This document shows, piece after piece, positions 29,664 through 37,243 of a stretch of DNA of 37,243 nt (the first letter of the stretch is position 1; each line of letters begins with the position of its first letter). The DNA lies in NCBI GenBank assembly GCA_016873805.1, contig VGVZ01000029.1:1-37243 (forward strand). Reading direction: 5' to 3'. The translations under genes and the position numbers were made by a program. The stretch comes from Ignavibacteria bacterium (GTDB lineage: Bacteria > Bacteroidota > Ignavibacteria > UBA10030). Under the pieces are notes generated by a model. That model had not been told where the DNA came from, searched no databases, and saw only the letters and a program-made list of their open reading frames with translations.

Positions 29664-32600
29664 GTGAATGACCGCCTCAACATATCGGCGATCGAGTCAC
29701 ACATCGCACAATACCGTGCGGCGCATACAAAACAGATCGCGCTCGTCGCGGGACTTCGGTTCTTCACGATCACGATCTGGACTATCGGTCTGCTTGTATG
29801 TGGTGAAACATTGTTTCGTTTCGATTCACCGATTCGAACGGTCCTTGCCTATGCATTCCTGATCTTCCTTGCTGTTCTCCTCGCCCGCCAGATTCTGATG
29901 CCCCTTCTGACCGTTTTCGAAATCCTGCCGTCGATCTCCAGCGAGGCCGTTGCACGCAGGATTGGGGAGTATTTTCCGTCGATCAAAGATCGCCTCTTGA
30001 ATGTTATGCAGATTCGTGAGGGGCTTGCTGCCGAGGAGGGACGTATCTCTGAGGAGTTTGTCGACGAGGCCGCGCGTGAGCTTGCGGATGTTATACGGCA
30101 TCTGGACTTCACCCAAGTCGTGAATCGAAGGCCTCTGCGAAACGCCGCACGCACTGCGGCCGTTTCCGCACTTGTGGCCGTGTCGGTCGTTTCGGTTTCT
30201 CCGTCGTCTGTACTGGACGCGGCTCACCGCCTGCTGATGTATGGCCGGGACTTTGCCGCTCCTCACCGGTTCGAGTTCGCCGTATTGCCGGGAAATGTGG
30301 AAGTTGTGAAGGGAGAGGATGTCGAAATCTCGGTTCATGTCACGACGACGGACAGCTGGTTGGGGGGCGGGACGGAACTTCGACCCTCGCTTCGCTGGAA
30401 GTCCGGGGGAGTCGAAGAATTTGAGCAGCTTGACTTGCCGCAATCAACAGAAGGATCATTCCGAACAGTCATGAGAAATCTTCGCACCTCGCTGGAGTAT
30501 CAAGTCGTTCTCGAAGATGAAGCGAGCAGCCGTTATCAGATCACCGTTGTCGATCGTCCGATTATCAGATCGCTTCAGGTGAGATTGGACTATCCTCGCT
30601 ATTCGAATCTTCCGCAGAGAGTGCAGGAGGAGTTTGCCGGGGACGTCGCTGCACTCAAGGGGACAAGGGTGTCTCTGCGCGGTGCCGCGAGCAAGAATCT
30701 CCGCGAGGGAATGATCGTTTTCGGAAACGGAACCCGACAACCGCTAACGATTCGTGGGGAGAGGTTCGAGACATCCTTTCCTCTCAGCGAGGAGACACGA
30801 TACAGGATAGAGCTGAAAGACGTCGATGGTCTGGAGAATCGCAATCCGGTTTCATACGCTTTGACCATCCTGCCGGACAATCATCCCACGGTGTCAATTA
30901 TCTATCCCGGAAGAAATGTCGACATCGCAGGAGATCAAAAACTGCTTTTGGGCGTTGAGGCGCGTGACGATTTCGCCATCTCCAGACTCCGGTTGGGATA
31001 CAGACTATCCCATTCACGGTATGAGCCGCCGACCGAGGAATTTCGATTTTCCGAGATACCGTTTCCTCGAGGCTTCGCTTCAGAAGTGCACGTTACCCAT
31101 GAGTGGAACCTGACTCCCTTGAGCCTCGTCCCGGAAGACGTTGTCGAGTATTTCGTGGAAGCGTTTGACAACGATGACGTGAGCGGTCCGAAATCCTCAC
31201 GGAGCCAGATGTATCTGTTGCGCCTCCCGTCTCTGGAGGAAGTGTTTGCCGAACTTGATAAGGGACACGAACAATCGCTGCAGGAAATTGAGGAAGGACT
31301 GGAGACCGCGAAAGAACTTCGCGAGCGCGTCGAAGAGATTTCCGCTGATATGAAGAAGAACAAGGAGATCGATTGGCAGCAGCAGAAGCGGATGGAAGAC
31401 CTGGTGAAGCGCTACGAGCAGCTGCAGAAGGAGATCGAAAAGACAAAAGGCAATCTCGATCGAATGATCGAACAGATGCAGCAGCAAAACGTCCTCTCCA
31501 TCGAGACACTTGAAAAATACCTCGAGCTGCAGCAGCTGTTCCAGGAGCTGAATTCGGAAGAACTCAACCGCGCACTACGCCAGATGCAACAGGCGATGCA
31601 GAACATGAATCGCGATCAGATGCAGCAGGCGCTTCAGCAACTCACATTCTCCGAAGAGCGATTCCGCGCCTCGATCGAACGCACGATGAGTCTGCTCAAA
31701 CGGATTCAAATAGAACAAAAGCTGGATGAGCTCAGAAAGCGTTCGGAGGAGCTCTCCGATCTCCAGCGCCAACTCGGCGATGAAAGCTTGAGAGAATCCC
31801 GGTCGACGCGGGAACTCGAAGAAATGGCGCAGAGACAATCCGATCTTCTGCAGAAGGAAGAACAACTGGAAACCGCAGCCGGGACCCTGCATACACGAAT
31901 GGAGGAATTCTTCGCGGAAATGCCGGTCGATCGGCTTGAGGAGCTGAATCGACAGCTGCGCGAAGCAGGTCTTGATTCTTTGATGCGGGGGGCGGCACGG
32001 GATCTCAGAAGCGGCAAGATGCAATCCGCGCGACAACTTCAACTGCAAGCAGAGCAGGCATTGAGCCGATACGCACAGGATCTGAGCATGATGCAGGAAG
32101 AAATGCTCCGGCAGCACTCGCGATACGCCATCAATGAACTGAGGCGTGCAATTCAGAATCTCCTTGAGCTGTCGCGTCGCCAGGAATCGCTCAAATCTCA
32201 ATCCCAGACTGCCTTCCCAAACTCGCCGCAACTTCGAGAAAACGCGCAAAACCAGATGCGGATTGTGCACGATCTTCAACACGTGATTGCAGGACTTGCG
32301 GAGCTGTCGCAACGCTCCTTTGCCGTTACGCCGGAGATGGGAAAGGCGCTGGGTGAGGCGCTCGGCAGAATGCATGCCGCCCTGCGATCGCTGGAAATCC
32401 GGAGCGCTCAACAAGCGTCGGAAGAGCAACGGCAGGCCATGGCCTCCCTGAACAAGGCGTCCATGCAGGTGCAGAATGCAATGCAGGCCATGATGCAGGC
32501 CGGCGGAAGCAGTGGAATGGCAGGATTGATGCAACAACTCCAGTCCTTCGCGGCACAACAGATGTCGATCAATGCCCAGACGCAGCAACTGGGAGAAGGA

Positions 32601-33062
32601 GCAGCAGAGCGTCTCGCGTCAGAAGCGGCTCGCCTTGCCATGGAGCAGGAAGCAGTGCGAAAATCACTCGAGCAGCTGAATCGGGAAGCTCAGGCGAGCA
32701 TGGAGCAAAACAGAATTCTGGGAGATTTGGAGAGGATCGGGGAGGAAATGCGGGAAGTGGTGAGAAATCTGGAACAAGCACAAATCAATCCCGAGACGAT
32801 TCAGAAACAGGATCGGATTCTCTCGCGACTGCTTGATGCCGCGCGTTCGATGCGGGAACGGGATTTCGAAAAACGCCGCCGGGCACAGACAGGAACGCAA
32901 ACCGCCCGGAGAAATCCGGGGGAACTTGATCCCGAAACGCTGGAGGGAAGAAACCGGCTCTACGAGGATCTGCTGAAAGCTCTCGAGCAGGGATATTCAA
33001 AAGACTATCAGGAATTGATACGGAAGTATTTCGAGGAGCTCCGGAAGTTGGAGAAGAAATAA
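29664..33062 (+). CDS. DUF4175-like large membrane protein with Gln-rich coiled-coil
   Basis: An 1132-residue protein. Transmembrane helices are predicted at about 25-47, 58-80 and 162-180. The segment 205-470 is beta-rich and likely carries Ig-like domains, exported if the third helix is crossed. From about 520 to the end the chain is almost wholly helical, rich in Gln, Glu, Met and Arg, with long coiled-coil stretches (for example LDRMIEQMQQQNVLSIETLE, MQQAMQNMNRDQMQQALQQL). This layout matches DUF4175-like proteins of the FCB group. A GTG start at 29664 follows the DUF4159 stop by 7 bp. The function is not established; an envelope-spanning or scaffold role fits the shape. A strong terminator follows directly. 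Confidence 0.75.
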   Translation: MNDRLNISAIESHIAQYRAAHTKQIALVAGLRFFTITIWTIGLLVCGETLFRFDSPIRTVLAYAFLIFLAVLLARQILMPLLTVFEILPSISSEAVARRIGEYFPSIKDRLLNVMQIREGLAAEEGRISEEFVDEAARELADVIRHLDFTQVVNRRPLRNAARTAAVSALVAVSVVSVSPSSVLDAAHRLLMYGRDFAAPHRFEFAVLPGNVEVVKGEDVEISVHVTTTDSWLGGGTELRPSLRWKSGGVEEFEQLDLPQSTEGSFRTVMRNLRTSLEYQVVLEDEASSRYQITVVDRPIIRSLQVRLDYPRYSNLPQRVQEEFAGDVAALKGTRVSLRGAASKNLREGMIVFGNGTRQPLTIRGERFETSFPLSEETRYRIELKDVDGLENRNPVSYALTILPDNHPTVSIIYPGRNVDIAGDQKLLLGVEARDDFAISRLRLGYRLSHSRYEPPTEEFRFSEIPFPRGFASEVHVTHEWNLTPLSLVPEDVVEYFVEAFDNDDVSGPKSSRSQMYLLRLPSLEEVFAELDKGHEQSLQEIEEGLETAKELRERVEEISADMKKNKEIDWQQQKRMEDLVKRYEQLQKEIEKTKGNLDRMIEQMQQQNVLSIETLEKYLELQQLFQELNSEELNRALRQMQQAMQNMNRDQMQQALQQLTFSEERFRASIERTMSLLKRIQIEQKLDELRKRSEELSDLQRQLGDESLRESRSTRELEEMAQRQSDLLQKEEQLETAAGTLHTRMEEFFAEMPVDRLEELNRQLREAGLDSLMRGAARDLRSGKMQSARQLQLQAEQALSRYAQDLSMMQEEMLRQHSRYAINELRRAIQNLLELSRRQESLKSQSQTAFPNSPQLRENAQNQMRIVHDLQHVIAGLAELSQRSFAVTPEMGKALGEALGRMHAALRSLEIRSAQQASEEQRQAMASLNKASMQVQNAMQAMMQAGGSSGMAGLMQQLQSFAAQQMSINAQTQQLGEGAAERLASEAARLAMEQEAVRKSLEQLNREAQASMEQNRILGDLERIGEEMREVVRNLEQAQINPETIQKQDRILSRLLDAARSMRERDFEKRRRAQTGTQTARRNPGELDPETLEGRNRLYEDLLKALEQGYSKDYQELIRKYFEELRKLEKK

Positions 33063-33065
33063 TGG

Positions 33066-33101
33066 AAAGCCGAGACGTTCAAAACGAGCGCCTCGGCTTT
33101 T
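33066..33101. terminator. Bidirectional intrinsic terminator between convergent genes
   Basis: AAAGCCGAG (33066-33074) and CTCGGCTTT (33092-33100) form a 9-bp perfect stem with a T at 33101. It follows the plus-strand stop by 3 bp and lies 52 bp from the stop of the convergent minus-strand gene. The A-tract on one side and T-tract on the other allow function in both directions. Confidence 0.75.
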
Positions 33102-33152
33102 GAGTATTCACGAATCGGGAGGTACCGTCGTCAGCTCAGGAATGAGATCGCA

Positions 33153-33920
33153 CTACTTGGGCAGAACGAAGTGAACAGTGACGGTCACGCTCCCGTTGTC
33201 GGCATATCGTTCGTAGAGAGGATCCTGACTAAAATCATATGTCGCCACGGCACGAATGACCGCTTCGTCGCATCCCGCACCGAGTCCTCTCAGCACGTTT
33301 ACCTGTGAGATGCTTCTGTTTCGAAACAGCACCTGAACCTGCACCATTCCCTCAATACCCGCGCGCACAGCAATCTCGGGATACACGATCGAACGTTGAA
33401 GCTTCTCGAACCGAGCTTCAGTCATGATCGTTGGCCGACGAACCGGTCCGGGAGGAGGAAGTGAGGATGGCTTTTCGTCGGGACTCAAACGAAATCGTAT
33501 TGGGATAGAAATTCGTACCCTGACCGGCTTTCCTTTTTGTTTTCCCGGAGTGAACTTCGTTGATTGAACCGCCGCTTGTGCGGCCTGGTCAAGATCAGAA
33601 CGGACGCCTTTCACGATGGCCGTCTTTACCACTGCCCCCTTTTCATCAAGAAATGCCTCAACATAGACTGTTCCCTCAACGGTATCCTTCTTCGCTGAGT
33701 CCGGATACCGGACATTCCTGGCCATTGCCATCATTCCACCTACCGGTTTAGGCATTTCGTCGACTTCAATGAAATACGTGGTGTCCTGCAAAGATGCCTT
33801 GGCCAGCGTGCCACTGGCAATGCCCGATACCGTGTGAACATCCGGCCTTCCCGGCGTCTGCGCGACTGCAGAAGAACCAAAGGTGATCACAATTGCCGCG
33901 ATGACGAAATTCTGTTTCAT
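33153..33920 (-). CDS. Secreted protein with two TonB C-terminal domains
   Basis: A 255-residue protein with a signal peptide (MKQNFVIAAIVITFGSSAVA, cleaved before QTPG). Two TonB_C-type domains follow. The first (about 60-146) has YPDSAKKDTVEGTVYVEAFL and AAVQSTKFTPGKQKGKPVRV. The second (about 170-254) has IVYPEIAVRAGIEGMVQVQV and GCDEAVIRAVATYDF. They are joined by a Pro-rich linker (SSLPPPGPVRRP). There is no transmembrane anchor or energiser-binding helix as in true TonB, so it is probably a periplasmic TonB-like carrier or envelope-stress protein. It is the third gene of an ECF sigma / anti-sigma operon, 18 bp after the anti-sigma stop, and is a likely target of that sigma factor. Confidence 0.85.
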   Translation of the reverse strand: MKQNFVIAAIVITFGSSAVAQTPGRPDVHTVSGIASGTLAKASLQDTTYFIEVDEMPKPVGGMMAMARNVRYPDSAKKDTVEGTVYVEAFLDEKGAVVKTAIVKGVRSDLDQAAQAAVQSTKFTPGKQKGKPVRVRISIPIRFRLSPDEKPSSLPPPGPVRRPTIMTEARFEKLQRSIVYPEIAVRAGIEGMVQVQVLFRNRSISQVNVLRGLGAGCDEAVIRAVATYDFSQDPLYERYADNGSVTVTVHFVLPK

Positions 33921-33938
33921 GGCATAGGTCCCTTCATT

Positions 33939-34376
33939 TCACTGTGGTTTCTTTTCGATCAGGGAGTACTCTTGCACATCAATTAACGGATACGTTGAGA
34001 CGTATTCGATGCGAATCGAATCGCCGGTTGCTTTGGCGCTCCAGACAGATGAGATAGTTGCCGTGATGATGATCGTGAGGGCCAGAACAACCGCAGCGGC
34101 GAGACGGGAAATGGTAAGAGATCTGCGGAAGAAGGCGAATGGCTTTCCCGTAGCGCTTGGAACTCCGCGGCGAATATCGCCCCGCGGCGTCGCTCGCTCC
34201 AGGTACGCTCCATCGTCGGATTTGAGAAGTATTGTGTGCAATTTCAGCGATGACCGATGAAACTCTCGACAGCCGGCACACCCGCTCATGTGGCTGAAAA
34301 GGTCCACTGCGTCCGTATCGTTTAATTCGTGATCGATCGCTTGACTGATTTGCCGTTCAAATACCTCGCAACTCAT
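33939..34376 (-). CDS. Membrane anti-sigma factor with zinc-finger (ZAS) domain
   Basis: A 145-residue anti-sigma factor. The N-terminal cytoplasmic domain contains the zinc-binding anti-sigma motif His29-x3-Cys33-x2-Cys36 (SHMSGCAGCREF), with Cys3 as a likely extra ligand. A single transmembrane helix spans about 92-112. A short tail (113-145) lies in the periplasm. It holds the ECF sigma factor encoded just upstream inactive until a signal releases it. Its ATG follows the sigma stop by 5 bp with GGAG eight bases before, so the two are co-translated. The short periplasmic part leaves little room for a large sensor. Confidence 0.9.
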   Translation of the reverse strand: MSCEVFERQISQAIDHELNDTDAVDLFSHMSGCAGCREFHRSSLKLHTILLKSDDGAYLERATPRGDIRRGVPSATGKPFAFFRRSLTISRLAAAVVLALTIIITATISSVWSAKATGDSIRIEYVSTYPLIDVQEYSLIEKKPQ

Positions 34377-34381
34377 CTCCC

Positions 34382-34924
34382 TTACTCCTTCCCAAAGAAT
34401 GGTTCAAGTTTCTTGATCAGCGCCTTGCGCGCTTTGAACAACCGTGACTTCACGGAACTCTCCGTGTCTCCCGTGATCTCCGCAATCTCCACGTACGAAA
34501 AGCCTTCAAACTCTCGCAACACGATTGCCTCTCGATATTCATCTTTCAAGGACTGCAATGCCTTCCTGACAATTTCCGTTTGCTCCAGCGCAACAAGCGA
34601 ATCGTAAGGCGTTTGTTCACTCCAAACATCCTCGGCATCGTCGTATGGGCGATGCTGAGGTTTCCGCATCAGACCATATGCTTCGTTCCGGGCGATTCGA
34701 AAAAGCCAGACGCGGAAAAGCGCCGGGTCGTTCAATCCGTCGAGCGAAGCGTATGCCTTGAGGAACGCCTCGTGCAAAACATCCTCAGCTCTCTCCTTGC
34801 CGTTGAGAAGGCGATAGCAGTACGCGAAAAGCGGACGCCGGTACCGTTCGTACAACGCCCCGAAGAGCTTACACTCACCCTTCTGGAGTCGCGCAACGAG
34901 AGCTTGTTCTTCTGCGTTATTCAA
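34382..34924 (-). CDS. ECF-family RNA polymerase sigma factor
   Basis: A 180-residue sigma-70 factor. Region 2 spans about 18-85, with FGALYERYRRPLFAYCYRLL and the AEDVLHEAFLKAY core-binding helix. Region 4 spans about 118-170 (LKDEYREAIVLREFEGFSYVEIAEI, SSVKSRLFKARKAL). The minus-strand frame is open much further upstream, but the sequence before residue 1 has no family match. A TTG at 34924, giving NNAEEQALVARL, is the best start; no ATG or GTG lies near. Region 3 is absent, as expected for ECF factors. The downstream anti-sigma gene is its regulator, and the double TonB_C protein is a candidate target. Confidence 0.88.
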   Translation of the reverse strand: MNNAEEQALVARLQKGECKLFGALYERYRRPLFAYCYRLLNGKERAEDVLHEAFLKAYASLDGLNDPALFRVWLFRIARNEAYGLMRKPQHRPYDDAEDVWSEQTPYDSLVALEQTEIVRKALQSLKDEYREAIVLREFEGFSYVEIAEITGDTESSVKSRLFKARKALIKKLEPFFGKE

Positions 34925-34966
34925 GTTTCGCCAGTGCGATCGGACTGGTTTTGTGGAGCCTATAAG

Positions 34967-34993
34967 TAAAGATGCGCGAAACGACCAAAAGTT
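34967..34993 (-). promoter_or_regulatory. Candidate ECF-type autoregulatory promoter
   Basis: On the minus strand, AACTT (34993-34989) is followed after 16 bases by TCTTTA (34972-34967), about 43 bases before the TTG start. The AACTT/16 bp/TC pattern resembles ECF sigma promoters. The -10 match is poor; this is a weak call. Confidence 0.25.
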
Positions 34994-35122
34994 GCTCCCC
35001 CGGAAACCGATCAACGAGTCCTTGCCTATCAGACCACAATCCGCTAATTTGGCACAAATCTGAGCCAAGGAATGGGTGATTCCTCCCTCCCACTCAGACA
35101 GACGGAATGTGAAGGAACGTGA

Positions 35123-35911
35123 ATGAATTCGAAGCCACTCATCGGCATCGTGGGCGGTATGGGCCCTTACGCGGGTCTTGATCTCGCAAAGAAAGTATTC
35201 GATCAGACCATTGCCACCCGCGATCAGGAACATCTCCCGTTGGTGCTCGTCTCTGCCCCGGAAGAGATCGAAGACCGGACGCTTTTTGTGACCGGCAAAT
35301 CAAATCGAAATCCCGCGGATTCCATCTTCCCCGTTATCACGATGCTTGCACAGGCCGGAGCGACAGTGGCCGGGATACCATGCAACACGGCACACGCGCC
35401 GCAAATCATCTCTCCTCTTGTGGCGAAGATCAACGAGGCAGGCTACCAGGTCAAACTCCTCCATATGATCAAAGAGGTGGGACGGTTCGTTCGGGAATCG
35501 TTTGCTCATGTGAAAACCATCGGACTTCTCTCAACAACGGGCACGTATCACACGCGCATCTATCCAATGGTGCTTGAGCCGCTCGGGGTAAACATCGTCG
35601 CACCGGATCAACACGTTCAGGAATCGCTCGTGCATGATGCGATTTACAATCCGGCGTATGGCATCAAGGCGCAATCGAATCCGGTGACAACACGTGCCCG
35701 CGGTCAACTGCTGGAAGGGATCATGCATCTTCGCGGGAAAGGAGTGGAAGCCGTCATTCTGGGTTGCACAGAGATACCGCTCGCAATTCCGGAGGGCGAG
35801 GAAGAAGGAATCCAATTGATCGATCCGACGATCGTTCTGGCGAGAGCGCTGATTCGCGAAACTTTTCCTCACAAACTACGACCCCTGTCAAACTTCGCGA
35901 AGAGTACATAA
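35123..35911 (+). CDS. Aspartate/glutamate racemase family protein
   Basis: A 262-residue member of the Asp/Glu racemase superfamily. The N-terminal motif is IGIVGGMGPYAGLDLAKKVF. The two catalytic cysteines are Cys87 in GIPCNTAH and Cys215 in LGCTEIPLAI, each acting as acid or base on one face of the amino acid. Cofactor-independent racemases of this group convert L-Asp or other amino acids to the D-form. It is closer to YgeA/aspartate racemase than to MurI glutamate racemase because of the GGMGP start. AAGGAA precedes the ATG. It is divergent from the ECF operon and may share its upstream region. A role in supplying D-amino acids for the wall is possible but not shown. Confidence 0.88.
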   Translation: MNSKPLIGIVGGMGPYAGLDLAKKVFDQTIATRDQEHLPLVLVSAPEEIEDRTLFVTGKSNRNPADSIFPVITMLAQAGATVAGIPCNTAHAPQIISPLVAKINEAGYQVKLLHMIKEVGRFVRESFAHVKTIGLLSTTGTYHTRIYPMVLEPLGVNIVAPDQHVQESLVHDAIYNPAYGIKAQSNPVTTRARGQLLEGIMHLRGKGVEAVILGCTEIPLAIPEGEEEGIQLIDPTIVLARALIRETFPHKLRPLSNFAKST

Positions 35912-35999
35912 CCAGCCTGCAGCCACGATAGTACATCGAAGAGTATCATCCATCGTGTTGTCTGACCGACCTGCATCTACGGCAAAGGAATCCAACGCC

Positions 36000-37103
36000 A
36001 TGATTGTCAAACCGAAAGCTGTACTCCTGTTCTTTCTATCTCTCTTCGTATCTGTCTGCATCGCACAAAATGCACTTGCCCCGAAAACGATCGAACGATT
36101 GGAGAAGGAAATCTCATCGGAGATGCCGAAGCTCGGCATTCCGGGACTCTCGATTGCCGTGGTCGTCGACCACAAGCTGGTCTGGTCGAACGGCTATGGC
36201 TTTTCCGACATCGAGAATTACGTTCCGGCGAAGGCGACGACCGCATATCGTCTTGCCTCGATTTCGAAACCGTTGACTGCAGTAGCCCTCCTGCAACTTG
36301 CCGAACAAAAGAGAATCGATCTCGATCTCCCCATTCAAACATATTGTCCTTCCTTTCCCGCAAAACGATGGCGGGTCACGGCGCGACAGCTTCTCGCGCA
36401 CATCGGCGGCATCCGTCATTACCGCGGGGACGAAATCATGCTCACCCGACAGTTCGATTCTCTCGCGGATGGATTGAGCATTTTCAAGGATGATTCGCTC
36501 GAACATGAGCCCGGGACAAAGTACCTCTATTCGACATACGGGTACAATCTCCTTGGGTGTGTGATTGAAGGAGCATCCGGGATGCCGTATGTGGAGTACA
36601 TGAAGAAGTTCGTTTTTGTTCCTGCTTCTATGGATCGGATTCAGGTTGATGAGGTATCGGCGATCATTCCGAACCGGGCACAGGGATATCGAAAAGGACC
36701 GAACGGCGAGCTCCTGAATTCCGCTCTGGCAAACACGAGCTACAAAATTCCGGGGGGCGGATACATCTCAACTGTCAATGATCTGGCGAAGTTTGCAATT
36801 GCGGTCCAGACGAATGGATTACTCAAACCGGAGACGGTGCGAATGATGTTCACCCCGCAGAAAACCCGCGATGGAAAGCCGGCTTCAGATGCCCCGGGAG
36901 CTGCGTACGCGTTGGGGTGGCGCATCAGCGAGTACAAGGGGGAGCGTGAAGTTGCGCACAGCGGGAGCCAGCAGAGAGTGCGCACGTATTTGTATATGCG
37001 TCCCGACAGAAAATTTGCCCTCGTGTTGATGTGCAATCTGGAGGGAATAAACCTCACGCCCATTGCGCGGTCGTTGTCAGACATCATTTTAGATAAACCG
37101 TAA
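36000..37103 (+). CDS. Secreted SxxK serine hydrolase (class C beta-lactamase-like / LACTB-like)
   Basis: A 367-residue secreted hydrolase. The ATG at 36000 is preferred over GTG 35955 because a signal peptide begins there (AVLLFFLSLFVSVCIA). All three motifs are intact: Ser87-x-x-Lys90 (LASISKPLTAVALL), Tyr177-Ser-Thr179 in LYSTYGYNLLG, and His320-Ser-Gly (VAHSGSQQ). The YST-YGY and HSG forms are like LACTB and other non-PBP serine beta-lactamase-related peptidases. The active site is likely periplasmic, and the substrate may be peptide-like. It differs from the hydrolase at 3013, which lacks the His of the third motif. It follows the racemase by 88 bp and may be in the same operon. Confidence 0.88.
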   Translation: MIVKPKAVLLFFLSLFVSVCIAQNALAPKTIERLEKEISSEMPKLGIPGLSIAVVVDHKLVWSNGYGFSDIENYVPAKATTAYRLASISKPLTAVALLQLAEQKRIDLDLPIQTYCPSFPAKRWRVTARQLLAHIGGIRHYRGDEIMLTRQFDSLADGLSIFKDDSLEHEPGTKYLYSTYGYNLLGCVIEGASGMPYVEYMKKFVFVPASMDRIQVDEVSAIIPNRAQGYRKGPNGELLNSALANTSYKIPGGGYISTVNDLAKFAIAVQTNGLLKPETVRMMFTPQKTRDGKPASDAPGAAYALGWRISEYKGEREVAHSGSQQRVRTYLYMRPDRKFALVLMCNLEGINLTPIARSLSDIILDKP

Positions 37104-37117
37104 CGTGTCACAGGTAG

Positions 37118-37180
37118 GACGGGAATCCCTGCCTGCCCAAAACACAGCGTTCGTACAGCGGGCAGGCTCTCCCATCCGTC
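37118..37180. repeat. Dispersed palindromic repeat, copy B (GACGGGA...GGGCAGG family)
   Basis: Perfect 8-bp arms GCCTGCCC (37131-37138) and GGGCAGGC (37160-37167) lie inside GACGGGA (37118-37124) and TCCGTC (37175-37180). It shares the block order with copy A at 1739-1796, including GTGCCCAA/CTGCCCAA, CAGC-TT-GTAC and GGGCAGGCT. It is 14 bp after the serine hydrolase stop, so it may also terminate transcription. Confidence 0.6.
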
Positions 37181-37231
37181 GTGCTGAACACACATTCAAC
37201 CATCAATTTCCAGATTCATAGGATATCACGT

Positions 37232-37243
37232 ATGAGAAGACAC
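37232..37243 (+). CDS. Possible start of a gene truncated by the window end
   Basis: ATGAGAAGACAC at the edge is preceded by AGGA (37220-37223) at eight bases, a good ribosome site. Only four codons are visible, so the product cannot be identified. Confidence 0.3.

Noticed and set aside
31575-32588. 337-codon minus-strand frame opposite the coiled-coil region
   Set aside because: Long antisense frames are expected opposite Gln/Glu-rich coiled coils; Leu/His/Arg-rich translation is typical of such shadows.
1-37243. tRNA or rRNA genes
   Set aside because: No tRNA-like cloverleaf or rRNA segment was noticed on either strand; this was a reading by eye and a covariance search could still find one.

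Overview
The window (about 37 kb, roughly 50-55% GC) looks like chromosomal DNA from a member of the Bacteroidota/Chlorobiota (FCB) group, most plausibly an Ignavibacteria- or Kryptonia-like lineage. The basis is the gene order and composition of the division and cell wall (dcw) cluster, an FtsI carrying C-terminal PASTA domains, a DUF4159 + DUF4175-like pair, TonB C-terminal domain proteins and an ECF sigma/anti-sigma pair. This is inference from protein families; no rRNA gene is present to confirm it. Many genes have recognisable Shine-Dalgarno sequences, unlike classical Bacteroidetes. MurE carries DNPR, so the peptidoglycan is predicted to be of the meso-diaminopimelate type.

Layout. 1-4380: accessory genes on the + strand (a C39-like papain-fold protein cut by the window edge, a secreted protein of unknown function, a nitrilase, a secreted SxxK serine hydrolase). 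4449-4628: a 180-bp nested-palindrome, MITE-like element. 4629-7547: minus-strand genes, namely a frameshifted DNA methyltransferase remnant, an AbrB/PIN toxin-antitoxin pair with a clear promoter, a DUF429 protein and a short-chain dehydrogenase. 7707-9997: plus-strand housekeeping enzymes (phosphoesterase, HAD phosphatase, beta-hydroxyacid dehydrogenase).

10108-28714 is a complete dcw cluster in one direction: MraZ boxes, mraZ, rsmH, ftsL, ftsI (PASTA), murE, murF, mraY, murD, ftsW, murG, an unrecognised membrane protein, murC, murB, ftsQ, ftsA, an inserted four-helix-bundle gene, ftsZ. Many junctions overlap by 1-8 nt, so translation is probably coupled. The genes cover peptidoglycan precursor synthesis from UDP-MurNAc to lipid II, septal transpeptidation and the Z-ring. 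No ddl is present.

The strongest anomaly is the ftsA-ftsZ junction. A 121-aa S23-type four-helix-bundle gene sits there, bounded on the left by a 7-bp-period AGTnnnn array that begins on the last base of the ftsA stop codon, and on the right by a 7-bp-period ACTnnnT array that reads AGTnnnn on the other strand. A second anomaly is the two-helix membrane protein with a PH-like tail between murG and murC.

28991-33062: a DUF4159 protein and a very large DUF4175-like membrane/coiled-coil protein, ending in a terminator shared with the convergent ECF sigma / anti-sigma / double TonB_C operon (34924-33153). 35123-37103: an Asp/Glu racemase-family protein and a second secreted serine hydrolase. Three families of short dispersed palindromic repeats lie in the intergenic gaps.
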